From Rhizobium ecuadorense (GTDB lineage Bacteria; Pseudomonadota; Alphaproteobacteria; Rhizobiales; Rhizobiaceae), in assembly GCF_001187535.1 (NCBI RefSeq), contig NZ_LFIO01001737.1, positions 1 through 52,529 on the forward strand: a stretch of 52,529 nucleotides of DNA, written 5' to 3'. Every line of letters starts with the position of its first letter. Position 1 is the first letter of the stretch. A program made the translations under genes and the position numbers. Below the pieces are notes generated by a model, which was given only the letters and a program-made list of their open reading frames with translations, was not told the DNA's origin and did not search any database. Of the stretch, positions 42,938 through 51,222 are shown in pieces.

Positions 42938-43495
42938 TCAGACGGCGTTTATCCGCCGCGCCGGGTTGCCGACTACGGTGGCGCCCGCCGGCACATCCCT
43001 GGTCACCACGGCGCCCGCGCCGACGATTGCACCATCGCCGATCGTGACGCCGCCGAGGATGATGGCGGCGCCACCGATCCAGACATCGCTGCCGATCGCA
43101 ACCGGCCGGGCGATCTCGATGCCGGCGCTGCGAAGGGCGGCATCCTTGTGATGTTCGGCGCAGTAGATCTGCACGCTGGGGCCGAACATCGTGCGGTCGC
43201 CGACGGTCACCCGGCCGGAATCGAGGATGGTGCAGCCGGCATTGAAATAGACGCGCTCGCCGAGCGTGATGTTGATGCCGTAAGAGCAGTGAAACGGCGC
43301 TTCGATGAAGACATCGGGGGCCACGCCCGCAAAGAGCGCCCTCAGGGCTGGCGCCATGGCTCCGCGCTCGTCCGGCGGCAGCGTGTTGTGCGCATGGACC
43401 GCCAGGCGCGCCTGCCGGCGCAAGAGATCGAGCTCGTCGTCGAGGCAGCAATACCATTCGCCTGCCGCCATCTTCTCGCGTTCGCTCGTCGGCAT
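42938..43495 (-). CDS. Sugar O-acetyltransferase (maltose/galactoside/NodL-type)
   Basis: The 185-residue protein has the helical N-terminal cap MPTSEREKMAAGEWYCCLDD, then APFHCSYGINITLGERVYFN and a left-handed beta-helix with hexapeptide turns (IGSDVWIGGAAIILGGVTIG, DGAIVGAGAVVTRDVPAGA). The catalytic His is in YCAEHHKD. This is the maltose/galactoside acetyltransferase group, which includes NodL; nothing nearby suggests nodulation, so I leave the name open. Its start at 43495 lies 12 bases behind the stop of the glutamine amidotransferase gene on the same strand. Confidence 0.92.
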   Translation of the reverse strand: MPTSEREKMAAGEWYCCLDDELDLLRRQARLAVHAHNTLPPDERGAMAPALRALFAGVAPDVFIEAPFHCSYGINITLGERVYFNAGCTILDSGRVTVGDRTMFGPSVQIYCAEHHKDAALRSAGIEIARPVAIGSDVWIGGAAIILGGVTIGDGAIVGAGAVVTRDVPAGATVVGNPARRINAV

Positions 43496-43506
43496 TGCGT
43501 CGCCTC

Positions 43507-44244
43507 TCAAGCCGAGGCCTCCGCCAATATTCCGATCTCTGCCGGTTCGATCAGGCTGACCCAGGCACGCGCGATGGCAAGGCCGGCGGCATCGGCGGCG
43601 ACGCCATGCCGCGCCGCCAGTTCGGCATGGTTCTCCAGCCAGCCGGGGGCGATGCGGGCGATCGTATCAGGGAATTCCGCCTTCCATTGCTCGACGACCG
43701 CTCGGTCGGCCTCGAAATGGAACTGGGTGCCGTAAACGGCGCGGCCGATGCGGAAGGCCTGGTTCTCGGCGACCGGGCTCGTCGCCAGACGCACCGCACC
43801 TTCGGGCAGGGAAAACGTGTCGGCATGCCATTCGAAAATGGTGAATTCACCGCCAAGCGCCGACAGCAGCGGATCGGCCCGGCCCTCCCCGGTAACGCCG
43901 ATCCCGTGCCAGCCGAATTCGCGGGCGGTGCCGAGATGATTGTCGGCACCATAGGCGCGGGCGAGGATCTGGCTGCCGAGGCAGATGCCGAGCACAGCCT
44001 TGCCGGCATCACCGAAGCGGCGCGTCAGCCGGACGAGCTCCGGCAGGTAGGGATGCGTCTCGTCATCCAATGCGCTCTGTTCGCCACCAAGCACGACAAG
44101 CGCGTCATGGCCGGATATATCCGGCGGCAAGACGCCGTCCTGCCACACGCGGAACCACTCGATATGAGCTCCCGCCTCGTCGAGCGCTCTGGCAAGCGCG
44201 CCGAGACCGGTATTGCGCATATTTTCGACGACTGCTATCCGCAT
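43507..44244 (-). CDS. Class I glutamine amidotransferase-like protein
   Basis: The 245-residue protein has the triad of class I glutaminase domains: Cys88 in VLGICLGSQI, and the His and Glu in GTQFHFEAD. VVLGGEQSALDDE and WHADTFSLPEGAVRLA complete the GMP-synthase-like fold. Stand-alone members often act on gamma-glutamyl compounds. GGGGAGAACCC before the ATG at 44244 settles the start over the frame opening at 44349. It is the first of a four-gene minus-strand run (GATase, acetyltransferase, GFA, hypothetical). Confidence 0.92.
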   Translation of the reverse strand: MRIAVVENMRNTGLGALARALDEAGAHIEWFRVWQDGVLPPDISGHDALVVLGGEQSALDDETHPYLPELVRLTRRFGDAGKAVLGICLGSQILARAYGADNHLGTAREFGWHGIGVTGEGRADPLLSALGGEFTIFEWHADTFSLPEGAVRLATSPVAENQAFRIGRAVYGTQFHFEADRAVVEQWKAEFPDTIARIAPGWLENHAELAARHGVAADAAGLAIARAWVSLIEPAEIGILAEASA

Positions 44245-44369
44245 GGGTTCTCCCCGGTATGACCGACGATGGAAGAGACCATGCCGGCGAACGACGCGCA
44301 AGATGCTTGCGCGCCATTGCGTGAGCACGCCGCAAGGGCTTAAATCCACGCGAACGAAAGGAAATCGCC

Positions 44370-44663
44370 ATGACCGAAAAAGCCCGCGTCTCGATCCTCT
44401 ACTGCACCCAGTGCAACTGGCTGCTGCGCGCCGCCTGGATGGCGCAGGAACTGCTGCACACTTTTTCCGACAGCCTCGGCGAGGTGGCGCTGATCCCCGC
44501 CACCGGCGGCAATTTCGAGATCCGCGTCAATGGCGACCTGATCTGGGAACGCAAGCGCGACGGCGGCTTTCCCGGGCCGAAGGAGTTGAAGCAGCGGGTC
44601 CGCGATATCGTCGAGCCCGGCCGCGATCTCGGCCATGTCGACCGCGCTTCGCTGGAAAGCTGA
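44370..44663 (+). CDS. SelT/SelW/SelH-family (Rdx) thioredoxin-like protein
   Basis: The 97-residue protein starts MTEKARVSILYCTQCNWLLR with the redox CxxC at Cys12-Cys15, followed by ATGGNFEIRVNGDLIWERKR, which is the standard Rdx pattern. Cysteine replaces the selenocysteine of animal homologues. The family is thought to take part in thiol redox control. AAAGGAAATCGCC before the ATG supports the start. It is divergent from the amidotransferase gene. Confidence 0.93.
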   Translation: MTEKARVSILYCTQCNWLLRAAWMAQELLHTFSDSLGEVALIPATGGNFEIRVNGDLIWERKRDGGFPGPKELKQRVRDIVEPGRDLGHVDRASLES

Positions 44664-44674
44664 CCGCAACGCTC

Positions 44675-45088
44675 TCAGCGATAGGGCGAGCGGCAGACCC
44701 TGTAGACGCCCTCATAGGTGAGGAAGTGATCCGTCCTCGGATTGTAGGAGCGGTATTCATTGGTGCACCAGGCGATATGCTTGTTCGGAGCGTTCGGCTG
44801 CACCCGGCGCACCGGCGGCGGATCATAGGTTAGCTGCGGCCGCCCGGCGGCACCCGGCAGGTAATAGGTCGGCCCCGCGCCGCGCGGCCGGTAATTCGGC
44901 TGGACATAAGCGGGGCGATGCCATTGCTGCGGCCCGAAACCGAAACAGCCGCGAAAATCGCAGAGCGTCGATCCGGTGTTGAGCGGCCCGACCCCCGGCT
45001 TGCCCAGCTTCAGCGAATCAGCGCCTGCCATGGCTGGCGCGACAACAGCGAGAAGACCGGCTAACAGAAGCGTGCGGGCGACGGGCAT
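44675..45088 (-). CDS. Hypothetical exported protein
   Basis: The 137-residue protein has a signal peptide (MPVARTLLLAGLLAVVAPAM, cut after about residue 22). Its mature part is rich in Pro, Tyr and Gly with two likely disulfides (CDFRGCFG; AWCTNEYRSYNPRTDHFLT, then YRVCRSPYR). The ending resembles the BA14K-type lectin-like tail (C-x6-YNP-x-T/D-x-T-F/Y-x-x-Y-x-G-x-x-x-C) found in rhizobial exported proteins. AGGAATGCC precedes the ATG. It converges with the Rdx gene. Confidence 0.75.
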   Translation of the reverse strand: MPVARTLLLAGLLAVVAPAMAGADSLKLGKPGVGPLNTGSTLCDFRGCFGFGPQQWHRPAYVQPNYRPRGAGPTYYLPGAAGRPQLTYDPPPVRRVQPNAPNKHIAWCTNEYRSYNPRTDHFLTYEGVYRVCRSPYR

Positions 45089-45217
45089 GGGGCATTCCTT
45101 TCGATATTTCCCCTATATAGGGCGTACCGAGTGAAGCGCTATGCCTGCCCTCCGGCCACTCCCTCGCATGTGATCAATTGTTTTTCGCCAACTGTCAGAA
45201 AAACTTCAAAAACCCGG

Positions 45218-45246
45218 TTGACAGTCAGGAGCCGCCCCCTTACATC
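45218..45246 (+). promoter_or_regulatory. Sigma-70 type promoter of tRNA-Leu
   Basis: TTGACA (45218-45223) is followed after 17 bases by TACATC (45241-45246), about 10 bases before the tRNA 5' end. The perfect -35 box and position make it the likely tRNA promoter. Confidence 0.7.
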
Positions 45247-45256
45247 GCTCTCCGTC

Positions 45257-45343
45257 GCCCAGATGGCGGAATTGGTAGACGCGCCAGCTTCAGGTGCTGG
45301 TACCCGAAAGGGTGTGGAGGTTCGAGTCCTCTTCTGGGCACCA
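45257..45343 (+). tRNA. tRNA-Leu (anticodon CAG)
   Basis: GCCCAGA at the 5' end pairs with TCTGGGC at the 3' end, followed by discriminator A and an encoded CCA. The D-arm reads TGGCGGAATTGGTAGACGCG, the anticodon loop CTTCAGG gives CAG, a long variable arm (CCCGAAAGGG) marks a class II leucine tRNA, and GGTTCGAGTCC is the T-arm. The 87-base gene reads leucine codon CTG, the most used leucine codon here. Its 3' end borders a stretch of accessory-looking genes. Confidence 0.96.
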
Positions 45344-45532
45344 TTCCATTCTTGATCGCTACCAGGATCAAGACGTTAGCCTTTCCAAAATTTACGCATT
45401 TTGTGCCTGTGAAAGGCCAGCAACAATGCGCTCGAGGCTTGCCTGCTCAACTCCAAAGACTTTCAAAATCCATATTGGCGCCTATTCCGGCCGCCGATAG
45501 CGGGCCGCCATTGACTTGTTCATCGTCGAATG

Positions 45533-45547
45533 GAACATAAAGCGAAC
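45533..45547. promoter_or_regulatory. LexA (SOS) box
   Basis: GAAC, seven bases (ATAAAGC), GAAC is the exact direct-repeat LexA site of alphaproteobacteria (GTTC-N7-GTTC on the other strand). It covers the expected -10 region behind a TTGACT at 45511-45516 and lies 16 bases before the small gene at 45564. Repression by LexA is inferred. Confidence 0.75.
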
Positions 45548-45563
45548 ACAATGGAGTCTTGTG

Positions 45564-45851
45564 ATGATCCGATACGCCACATCCGTAGCCGCCCCCGAGC
45601 CTTCAAAGGCGCGCGAGGCGCCAGCCGTCAAGCTCGCCATCGAGATGCCTCCGCCCAAACAGGTCATTAGTGAATCCCCGACCGGTGCGGTCCTTTCTGC
45701 CTATCCGCTGCTGGTCGGCTCCGAGTCAGACGAGTTCGGCTCCGACACTCTGCCGAAGAACACAAAGCCACCGCGCCGTGCGGCAAAAAATCGGAAGGCT
45801 AAAGCCGCCGAAGCAGCCAGCACTCCACTTCAGCTTGATCTAGAGGCCTAA
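45564..45851 (+). CDS. Small LexA-controlled hypothetical protein
   Basis: The 95-residue protein (MIRYATSVAAPEPSKAREAP at the N-terminus) looks largely unstructured: rich in Pro, Ala, Lys and Glu, with a basic stretch (PPRRAAKNRKAKAAEAAS) and the acidic end PLQLDLEA. That tail resembles beta-clamp-binding peptides of the Q-L-x-L/D-x-L type, an interesting but unproven similarity. A LexA box lies just upstream. Small genes like this sometimes precede imuA-imuB-dnaE2 mutagenesis cassettes; none follows here. The frame opens at 45516 but the start after the promoter is preferred. Confidence 0.65.
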   Translation: MIRYATSVAAPEPSKAREAPAVKLAIEMPPPKQVISESPTGAVLSAYPLLVGSESDEFGSDTLPKNTKPPRRAAKNRKAKAAEAASTPLQLDLEA

Positions 45852-45913
45852 CCGTCTCTTCGGGACAAGAACTGGCTGCGATCACCGGAACTCCCTACCA
45901 TAATCTATATAGT

Positions 45914-45955
45914 ACTTCGGAATCCCGAAGCGGGGGAACTTCGGGATTCCGAAGT
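45914..45955. repeat. 17-pair perfect hairpin with self-palindromic arms
   Basis: ACTTCGGAATCCCGAAG and CTTCGGGATTCCGAAGT pair perfectly over 17 bases with an eight-base loop CGGGGGAA. Each arm is itself palindromic (CTTCGG-4-CCGAAG). GAGGTTTTT follows, so it may end transcription of the SOS gene, or it may be a double operator. The rest of the 269-base spacer to the DUF982 gene shows no other feature. Confidence 0.8.
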
Positions 45956-46120
45956 GAGGTTTTTCGTGACGGCGTGTGCATCTGCCGACATTAAGCGGCC
46001 AGCGGAGCGGTATCCTGCGGGAACCATCAGCAGAGCTTTCCCTTATCGCGCGGTTCGCAGCATTTGCATCTCATGCGTCAGCGCCGCTTCGGTCGGCGCA
46101 GGATAGAGTGGTTATGGCCT

Positions 46121-46417
46121 TCACGCGGCCATTTCGGCCGTCGTCTTCCCGCCGTCGGGAATAACGGTCAGAACCCCCATGCCGGCTTCTCTGGCGGCGC
46201 TCAGAAGCAATTCCCTGAGTTCGTTCATCCCAGCCAGCCCCATGACGGCATCGGCGCAAGCCTTCACCGCCGCGACATATTCTTCTCCATCTTCAAACGG
46301 CCAGTCTGTCATCAGAACTTCGGCTGCGTCCCGGAGCGTCCTGACGATCCTGCGCCGGTGCCCGGCTCCGACAAAGAGAACAAGAGGCGCAAAATCCGCC
46401 GATGTGTTCCATTGCAT
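46121..46417 (-). CDS. DUF982 domain protein
   Basis: The 98-residue protein matches the DUF982 family, which is expanded in rhizobia: an N-terminal W/F-x-P-L-V-L-F-V strand, GHRRRIVRTLRDAAEVLMTDWP, then YVAAVKACADAVMG and SAAREAGMGVLTV. Function is unknown. GGGGAGAAAGTGCC precedes the ATG at 46417. These proteins are often scattered on plasmids and islands, which fits the accessory character of the tRNA-proximal region. Confidence 0.85.
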   Translation of the reverse strand: MQWNTSADFAPLVLFVGAGHRRRIVRTLRDAAEVLMTDWPFEDGEEYVAAVKACADAVMGLAGMNELRELLLSAAREAGMGVLTVIPDGGKTTAEMAA

Positions 46418-46451
46418 GGCACTTTCTCCCCAAGGGTTAGAATATTAGTAA

Positions 46452-46670
46452 CGATGCAAGAAGCGTGCCGGGGAGGCGATCGGCCTCTACAGGCGGCTGG
46501 GTTTTGCGGCAGCCGAAAGCCTGCCGCTGCGGCGCGGGGAGGAAGAGGGCATGGTCAAATATTCGGTCGTCGATCGACCGGACGCCAATGCCGGCTTCGA
46601 CTATCTGAGGATGGAGCTTCCGAGAGCATATTTCCGACAGGTACATCCGGCGGCTTTGCCGACCGGCTGA
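46452..46670 (+). pseudogene. C-terminal remnant of a GNAT acetyltransferase
   Basis: In the frame ending at TGA 46668-46670 the translation reads RAGEAIGLYRRLGFAAAESL, then EGMVKYSVVDRPDANAGFDYLRMEL. The A-x-x-LY-x-x-LGF block is the final helix-strand of GNAT enzymes. An in-frame TAA at 46449-46451 and the missing acetyl-CoA loop show that the N-terminal part is lost. It borders the DUF982 gene. Confidence 0.6.
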
Positions 46671-46675
46671 GGAGC

Positions 46676-47008
46676 CTACCGCACCGGCTGATAGTGGCCG
46701 CGCAGCGGCACCTTGTCGTCCATCGAGATGAAGCCGTCGCGTTCGCAGACATACATCAGCGTCGGCATGCCGCCCGAGCGGAAGATCTCGTCGTAGCGGC
46801 GGCGGATCTGGACGGTTTCGGTGCGGCAATTATAGGATTCCTCCTCCTTCTTGTCCGGCTGCGCCTTGACGCCGGGCAGGCCCTTGTAGGGGTAGAGGGG
46901 CTGAACGCCGGAATCGAGTGATTTCGTCCAGTCGACGGCAAAGGCCGACGCGGGTGCCAGGCTGGACACGGCAACGAGCGACATCAGAAGCACCATCACA
47001 AGCCGCAT
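46676..47008 (-). CDS. Hypothetical exported protein
   Basis: The 110-residue protein has a signal peptide (MRLVMVLLMSLVAVSSLAPA then SAFA). The mature region carries two cysteines (YNCRTETVQIRRRYDEI and LMYVCERDGFISMDDKVP) that could form a disulfide. I do not recognise a family beyond rhizobial hypothetical proteins. AGGAG seven bases before the ATG at 47008 settles the start. It lies 59 bases downstream of the Wzz-like gene on the same strand and may belong to its transcript. Confidence 0.75.
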   Translation of the reverse strand: MRLVMVLLMSLVAVSSLAPASAFAVDWTKSLDSGVQPLYPYKGLPGVKAQPDKKEEESYNCRTETVQIRRRYDEIFRSGGMPTLMYVCERDGFISMDDKVPLRGHYQPVR

Positions 47009-47067
47009 TGGAATTCTCCTGCCGGCAATAGGCCGTTCACAGGATGTAGGAGAACCGGGGATCGTGA

Positions 47068-48711
47068 TCAAGCAGCCGCAGCCGGCGATTTCCTGAAATA
47101 GCTTTTGATGACGGGATGGCTGAAGAGGCCGGCGAGGATCGCAAAACCGGCGCCGACGACGAAACCGGCGAGAAGACCGCCGATAACGCCGGCGATGAGC
47201 AGGATCTTCTTTCCCGGGCCGTCGGCCTTGACCGGCGGCTCGGCCGGCGAGATGACGCGAATGTTGCTCTGGTTGAGGTTCTGCTCCTCGCTCGTCTGGC
47301 TGGAGCGCTTCAGCACCGTCTCATAGATATCGCGCGCCGCCGTCGCCTTGCGCTGCAATTCGTTCAATTCCACCTGCTTGTCCGAAGTGCTCGCCTGCAG
47401 CGCCTTCTGGACGGCAAGCTCCTTGGCGATGCTGTCCTCGGCGGCCTTGGCCTGCTCGTATTCGCCCCTCGCCGACGTGGCGAGACGCTGCAACTCACCC
47501 TTGATTTCGCCTGATATGCTCTGCAGCGAGGAGCGGGCCGCCTGCAGGCGCGGGTGGCGCGTGCCCATCTGGCTTTCGAGGCTGCCGACAGCAGCGGCCT
47601 GGGTGGCATATTGCTGCCGCAGGCTGACGAGCGGCGAGGTGACGCCGCCCTCCGCCTGATTGCCGGCAACGATGTCCTCGACACGCAGATTGGCGACGGC
47701 ATCGGCGCGGGCCTTGGCCTGGATGGTCTTTTCCTGCGCCGTCACCAGTATTGTGTTCAGCGAGACGAGCCGCTGGTCGGAAATCAGATTGCCTTCGGTG
47801 GCGGCCATGTCGTTGTCGGCGCGGAAGGTTTCGACGGCCTGCTCGGCCTCCAGCACCTTCTGGCGCAGATCGTCGAGGCGTCCGTCAAGCGTCGAGGAGG
47901 TGTTTTCGTAGATGCCGTTCGAGGCGCTGTTTTCTTCCTCGGTGAAGGAGGTGACGACCTGGTTGGCAAGCCGTGCGGATTTCTCGGGATCGTTGGTCGT
48001 CGCGGCAAGCGAAACGACATAGGTGCTGGCCTGGCGGGTAATGACCAATGCCTTCTGCAGGGCGCCGATCACGGCGGCGCCATCGGTGCGGCCGCCGGTG
48101 AATTCCGGATCCTGATCGAGCTTCATGGTCTCGACGACACGGCGCAGCACGTTGCCCGAGGTCAGGATCTGCACCTGGCTGTCGATCAGCGTCGAGATCA
48201 TTTCCGGCGAAGGCCCCGACGATTGCCCGCCTGCATCGGCAAGGCCGATCTGGCGCGGATCGAAATAGAGGCTGCTGACGGCGGTGAATTTCTGCCCGAT
48301 GGTGGGCGCCACCACTCCGCCGGCAACGGCACCGAGAAGGGCCAGACCGAGCACGATCAGCCGCCGGCTCCAGATCGCGGCGACGCTGGAGCGGAGGTCG
48401 AGAAGCGGTGCGGCCGATGCGGAGGCTGCGGCCGGGGGCGCGTCGACGACAGGCTGTTTCATGGGCGCAATCGGGGGCGGGGGCGCAGGCGCCGGGCGTT
48501 CGGATTGGCGGGTTTGCGCAACACTTGCCGGCGGCGGCACAAAGGCGGGAGGAGCGGGGGCAGGAGAAGTTGGTTCGGGCGCCGGAGGGACGAAATCGTC
48601 CGGACGGACCACAGGACTGCGCGTACGCACGCCTTCCGGCGCAGTCTGAGGCGACTCATAACTGCGCCAGCCAGGGAGCCGGCTTACCCTGTTCCTGTCA
48701 TACTGGTTCAT
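47068..48711 (-). CDS. Wzz/GumC-type polysaccharide chain-length/export protein
   Basis: The 547-residue inner-membrane protein has a Pro/Ala-rich cytoplasmic N-terminus (about 35-100) and a first membrane helix near 118-140 (LIVLGLALLGAVAGGVVAPT). A long periplasmic coiled-coil domain follows with Wzz features (KFTAVSSLYFDP, STLIDSQVQILTSGNVLRRV). The GNVR-like block NELQRKATAARDIYETVLKR precedes the second helix near 509-532. No C-terminal tyrosine-kinase (Walker) domain is present, so a separate kinase or none would be used. It likely sets chain length in polysaccharide export and diverges from a GH5/polymerase/acyltransferase operon. Confidence 0.9.
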   Translation of the reverse strand: MNQYDRNRVSRLPGWRSYESPQTAPEGVRTRSPVVRPDDFVPPAPEPTSPAPAPPAFVPPPASVAQTRQSERPAPAPPPPIAPMKQPVVDAPPAAASASAAPLLDLRSSVAAIWSRRLIVLGLALLGAVAGGVVAPTIGQKFTAVSSLYFDPRQIGLADAGGQSSGPSPEMISTLIDSQVQILTSGNVLRRVVETMKLDQDPEFTGGRTDGAAVIGALQKALVITRQASTYVVSLAATTNDPEKSARLANQVVTSFTEEENSASNGIYENTSSTLDGRLDDLRQKVLEAEQAVETFRADNDMAATEGNLISDQRLVSLNTILVTAQEKTIQAKARADAVANLRVEDIVAGNQAEGGVTSPLVSLRQQYATQAAAVGSLESQMGTRHPRLQAARSSLQSISGEIKGELQRLATSARGEYEQAKAAEDSIAKELAVQKALQASTSDKQVELNELQRKATAARDIYETVLKRSSQTSEEQNLNQSNIRVISPAEPPVKADGPGKKILLIAGVIGGLLAGFVVGAGFAILAGLFSHPVIKSYFRKSPAAAA

Positions 48712-48846
48712 ACGCGCACTCGTGTCCCGCCCAGCATCAAAGACTGAAGCCGAGGTGCTGAGACTTTAGAAATTCTTAGCTAACGGACCGTTAAAATAAT
48801 TCGAGCGACGCCGATGTTGCGATTTGCCTGGATTACGAGGGTAACC

Positions 48847-49896
48847 ATGAGGACGAGACGACATCTGACAGCGCTGCTGCTTGCGGCCGCTCTCGTCCCC
48901 CCGCCGGCCCTTGCGGCCGACGCGCCCTGTTATCGCGGCGTCAATCTTTCCGGCGGCGAATATGGCGATCGCGACGGCATTTACGGCACGAACTATACCT
49001 ATCCCAGTGAGGACACGATCGACTATTTCGCCAAGAAGGGCATGTCGATCATCCGGCTGCCCTTCCGCTGGGAGCGGCTGCAGCCGGCGCTCGGCGGACG
49101 GCTCGACGAGGACGAACTCAAGCGGATCAAAGATACCGTCGGCCTGATCCGCAAGCACGGAATGGCCGTGCTGCTCGACCCGCATAATTTCGGCTATTAC
49201 GACAAGACGCAGGTCGGCACGGCGCCGGCGACGGATGCCGCCTTCGGTAATTTCTGGGCAAGGCTCGCGGTCGAATTCGCCAATCAGGACGGCATTCTCT
49301 TCGGCCTGATGAACGAGCCGCACGATATCAAGGCGACGGACTGGCTCGATGCCGCCAATGCGGCGATCCGCAGCATCCGCGCCGTCGGCGCCCGCAACCT
49401 CATCCTGGTGCCGGGCACCGCCTGGAGCGGCGCTCACAGCTGGGAGAAGGATGTGATCGGTGGCCCCAATGGCACGGTGATGCTCGGCGTGCGCGATCCG
49501 CTCGACTTCTACGCCTATGAGGTCCACCAGTATCTCGACATCGATTCCTCCGGAACCCATCCGACCTGCGAGGGTGCCGCCGCCGCTGTCGAAGCGATCG
49601 CCGGCGTCACCGCCTGGCTGAAGAAGAACCACAAGCGCGGCTTTCTCGGCGAATTCGGCGCCGCCGCCGACAAGGACTGCATGAACGGGCTGACCGAAAT
49701 CTATGCCACCATGTCCGACAATGGCGACGCCTGGCTCGGCTGGTCCTATTGGGCGGCGGGCGAATGGTGGCCGGCCGACGAGCCGTTCAACGTCCAGCCG
49801 CAAAGGGGCACGGAGCGGCCGCAGATGCGGCTCCTCGCCAGTTCGGCAAAAGCCAAAGCCGGTGCCTGCGCCAGCGTCAAGCCGGCGAGGAAGTGA
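48847..49896 (+). CDS. Secreted GH5-family endoglucanase-like glycanase
   Basis: The 349-residue protein has a signal peptide (1-24, cut after LAA) and a GH5 TIM barrel: RGVNLSGGEYG, MSIIRLPFRWERLQP, the acid/base Glu157 in FGLMNEPHD, HQYLDID, and the nucleophile Glu269 in RGFLGEFG. It probably cleaves beta-1,4 glucan or a related polysaccharide in the periplasm or outside. GAGGGTAACC precedes the ATG at 48847. The polymerase-like gene starts two bases after its stop, so it may trim the polymer made by this locus rather than plant cellulose. Confidence 0.92.
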   Translation: MRTRRHLTALLLAAALVPPPALAADAPCYRGVNLSGGEYGDRDGIYGTNYTYPSEDTIDYFAKKGMSIIRLPFRWERLQPALGGRLDEDELKRIKDTVGLIRKHGMAVLLDPHNFGYYDKTQVGTAPATDAAFGNFWARLAVEFANQDGILFGLMNEPHDIKATDWLDAANAAIRSIRAVGARNLILVPGTAWSGAHSWEKDVIGGPNGTVMLGVRDPLDFYAYEVHQYLDIDSSGTHPTCEGAAAAVEAIAGVTAWLKKNHKRGFLGEFGAAADKDCMNGLTEIYATMSDNGDAWLGWSYWAAGEWWPADEPFNVQPQRGTERPQMRLLASSAKAKAGACASVKPARK

Positions 49897-49898
49897 CA

Positions 49899-51167
49899 GT
49901 GGCGGCCGTCGACCAGAAGGCAGCTTTCTCTGTAGCCGGCAGTGCAGCCGGCGCAGCCTCGCGGACCGATTATCCCCTGCTCTGGCTCGGCCTGCTGTCG
50001 GTGCTCTACAACGGCATTCTCGCCTTCATCAACCACAACATCATGCCGCTCTCGATGACGCATGTCGCCGCCAGCGAAGGGCTGATCCTGGCGAGCGCCC
50101 TCATCTACATCCTGCACAAGGGGATCTACGAGACCGATCTCCCAGCTTTCCTGTTCCTGCTGTTCACACTTGTGGTGACCATCTATGTCAGCGTGCTCAA
50201 CCGCATGCTGTTCGTCGATCATTTCCGCAACGTGCTGATTATCTTCTGCTTTACCGGCCTTGGCGGCTGGAGCAACGAGAAAACCATGAAGCTCGCCTTT
50301 CGCTGGGCGAGCCTTGCCGTCATGATCTTCCTGATCTTCGAGATCGTCAGCGTGCCGTTTTTTGTCAGTATCGTGCATCCGTCCGATTATTTCGCCAATA
50401 CGCGCGGGCTGCTGCCGCTGAGCTACAACACAACGGGCCTGTTCCAGAACGCGCTCGGTTTTCCCGAGCGTTTCTCCTTCGGCATCATCGACCACCGCTC
50501 GTCGTCGATCTTCCTCGAACAGGTGTCGCTCGCCAATTTCTGCGGCGTGATCGCGATCTATCTGATTTCCATGTGGGAAAGACTAGGCCGCTGGGATCGG
50601 TTGCTGTTCGTCGGCACGGCGGTGCTGATCCTGGTGACGAACGATACGCGCACGATGCTGATCTTCTGTTTTGCCTGCATCGTCGGCTATTTCGTCTTTC
50701 CGAAGATCCCGAGGAACTTCAATCTGGCGCTGATGCCGCTGATCGTCGCCGCCGGTTTCCTCGTCTACACCCTGAAGCCCAATGCGACCGGCGACAATTT
50801 CACCGGCCGCATCAACCTGACGATGAAAAAGATCATGGAGCTCGATCCGCTCGCCGTCCTCGGCCTTTCGGTCGACCGGGTCGCGGAATTTGCCGACAGC
50901 GGCTATGTCTACCTGATCTACGCGGCGACGATCTTCGGCGTCATCGCCCTCTGGCTGTTCGTCTGCCTCTTTCCCGCCGGGCGCACGGCGGCGCAGCGGC
51001 GCTGCGCCCATTCACTTTCTCTTTTCATTTTTCTGAATATGATGATCGGGGGGACCGCCGTTTTCTCGATGAAGATCGCCGGGCTCCTGTGGTTCGTCGT
51101 CGGATATATGCGCTTCCACGACAGCCCGCGCATCCGGCAGGATCGTGCGGCTTATGTAGAGAGTTGA
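49899..51167 (+). CDS. O-antigen ligase/Wzy-like polysaccharide polymerase
   Basis: About 422 residues with ten to twelve membrane helices and a large periplasmic loop (GIIDHRSSSIFLEQVSLANF), typical of Wzy/WaaL-type (ExoQ-like) enzymes that join lipid-linked repeat units. The best start is GTG at 49899 after GAGGAA; another GTG at 49893 overlaps the GH5 stop. The gene sits between the glycanase and acyltransferase genes with tight spacing, so one operon is likely. Sequence divergence of this family prevents naming the polymer. Confidence 0.85.
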   Translation: MAAVDQKAAFSVAGSAAGAASRTDYPLLWLGLLSVLYNGILAFINHNIMPLSMTHVAASEGLILASALIYILHKGIYETDLPAFLFLLFTLVVTIYVSVLNRMLFVDHFRNVLIIFCFTGLGGWSNEKTMKLAFRWASLAVMIFLIFEIVSVPFFVSIVHPSDYFANTRGLLPLSYNTTGLFQNALGFPERFSFGIIDHRSSSIFLEQVSLANFCGVIAIYLISMWERLGRWDRLLFVGTAVLILVTNDTRTMLIFCFACIVGYFVFPKIPRNFNLALMPLIVAAGFLVYTLKPNATGDNFTGRINLTMKKIMELDPLAVLGLSVDRVAEFADSGYVYLIYAATIFGVIALWLFVCLFPAGRTAAQRRCAHSLSLFIFLNMMIGGTAVFSMKIAGLLWFVVGYMRFHDSPRIRQDRAAYVES

Positions 51168-51222
51168 CCGCAGCGGCACGGTGGAGACCGTCGCCCGCAA
51201 GCCCCGGGGAGCAAGACATCAG

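Noticed and set aside
42938..43495. Naming the acetyltransferase nodL
   Set aside because: The family includes NodL, but no nodulation genes or nod box are nearby and the general maltose/galactoside acetyltransferase group fits equally well.
45294..45500. ORF starting inside the tRNA-Leu gene
   Set aside because: It begins within the tRNA and has no ribosome site or recognisable domain.
47554..48747. Long plus-strand frame opposite the Wzz-like gene
   Set aside because: It is the antisense shadow of the Wzz-like gene with no protein-family features.
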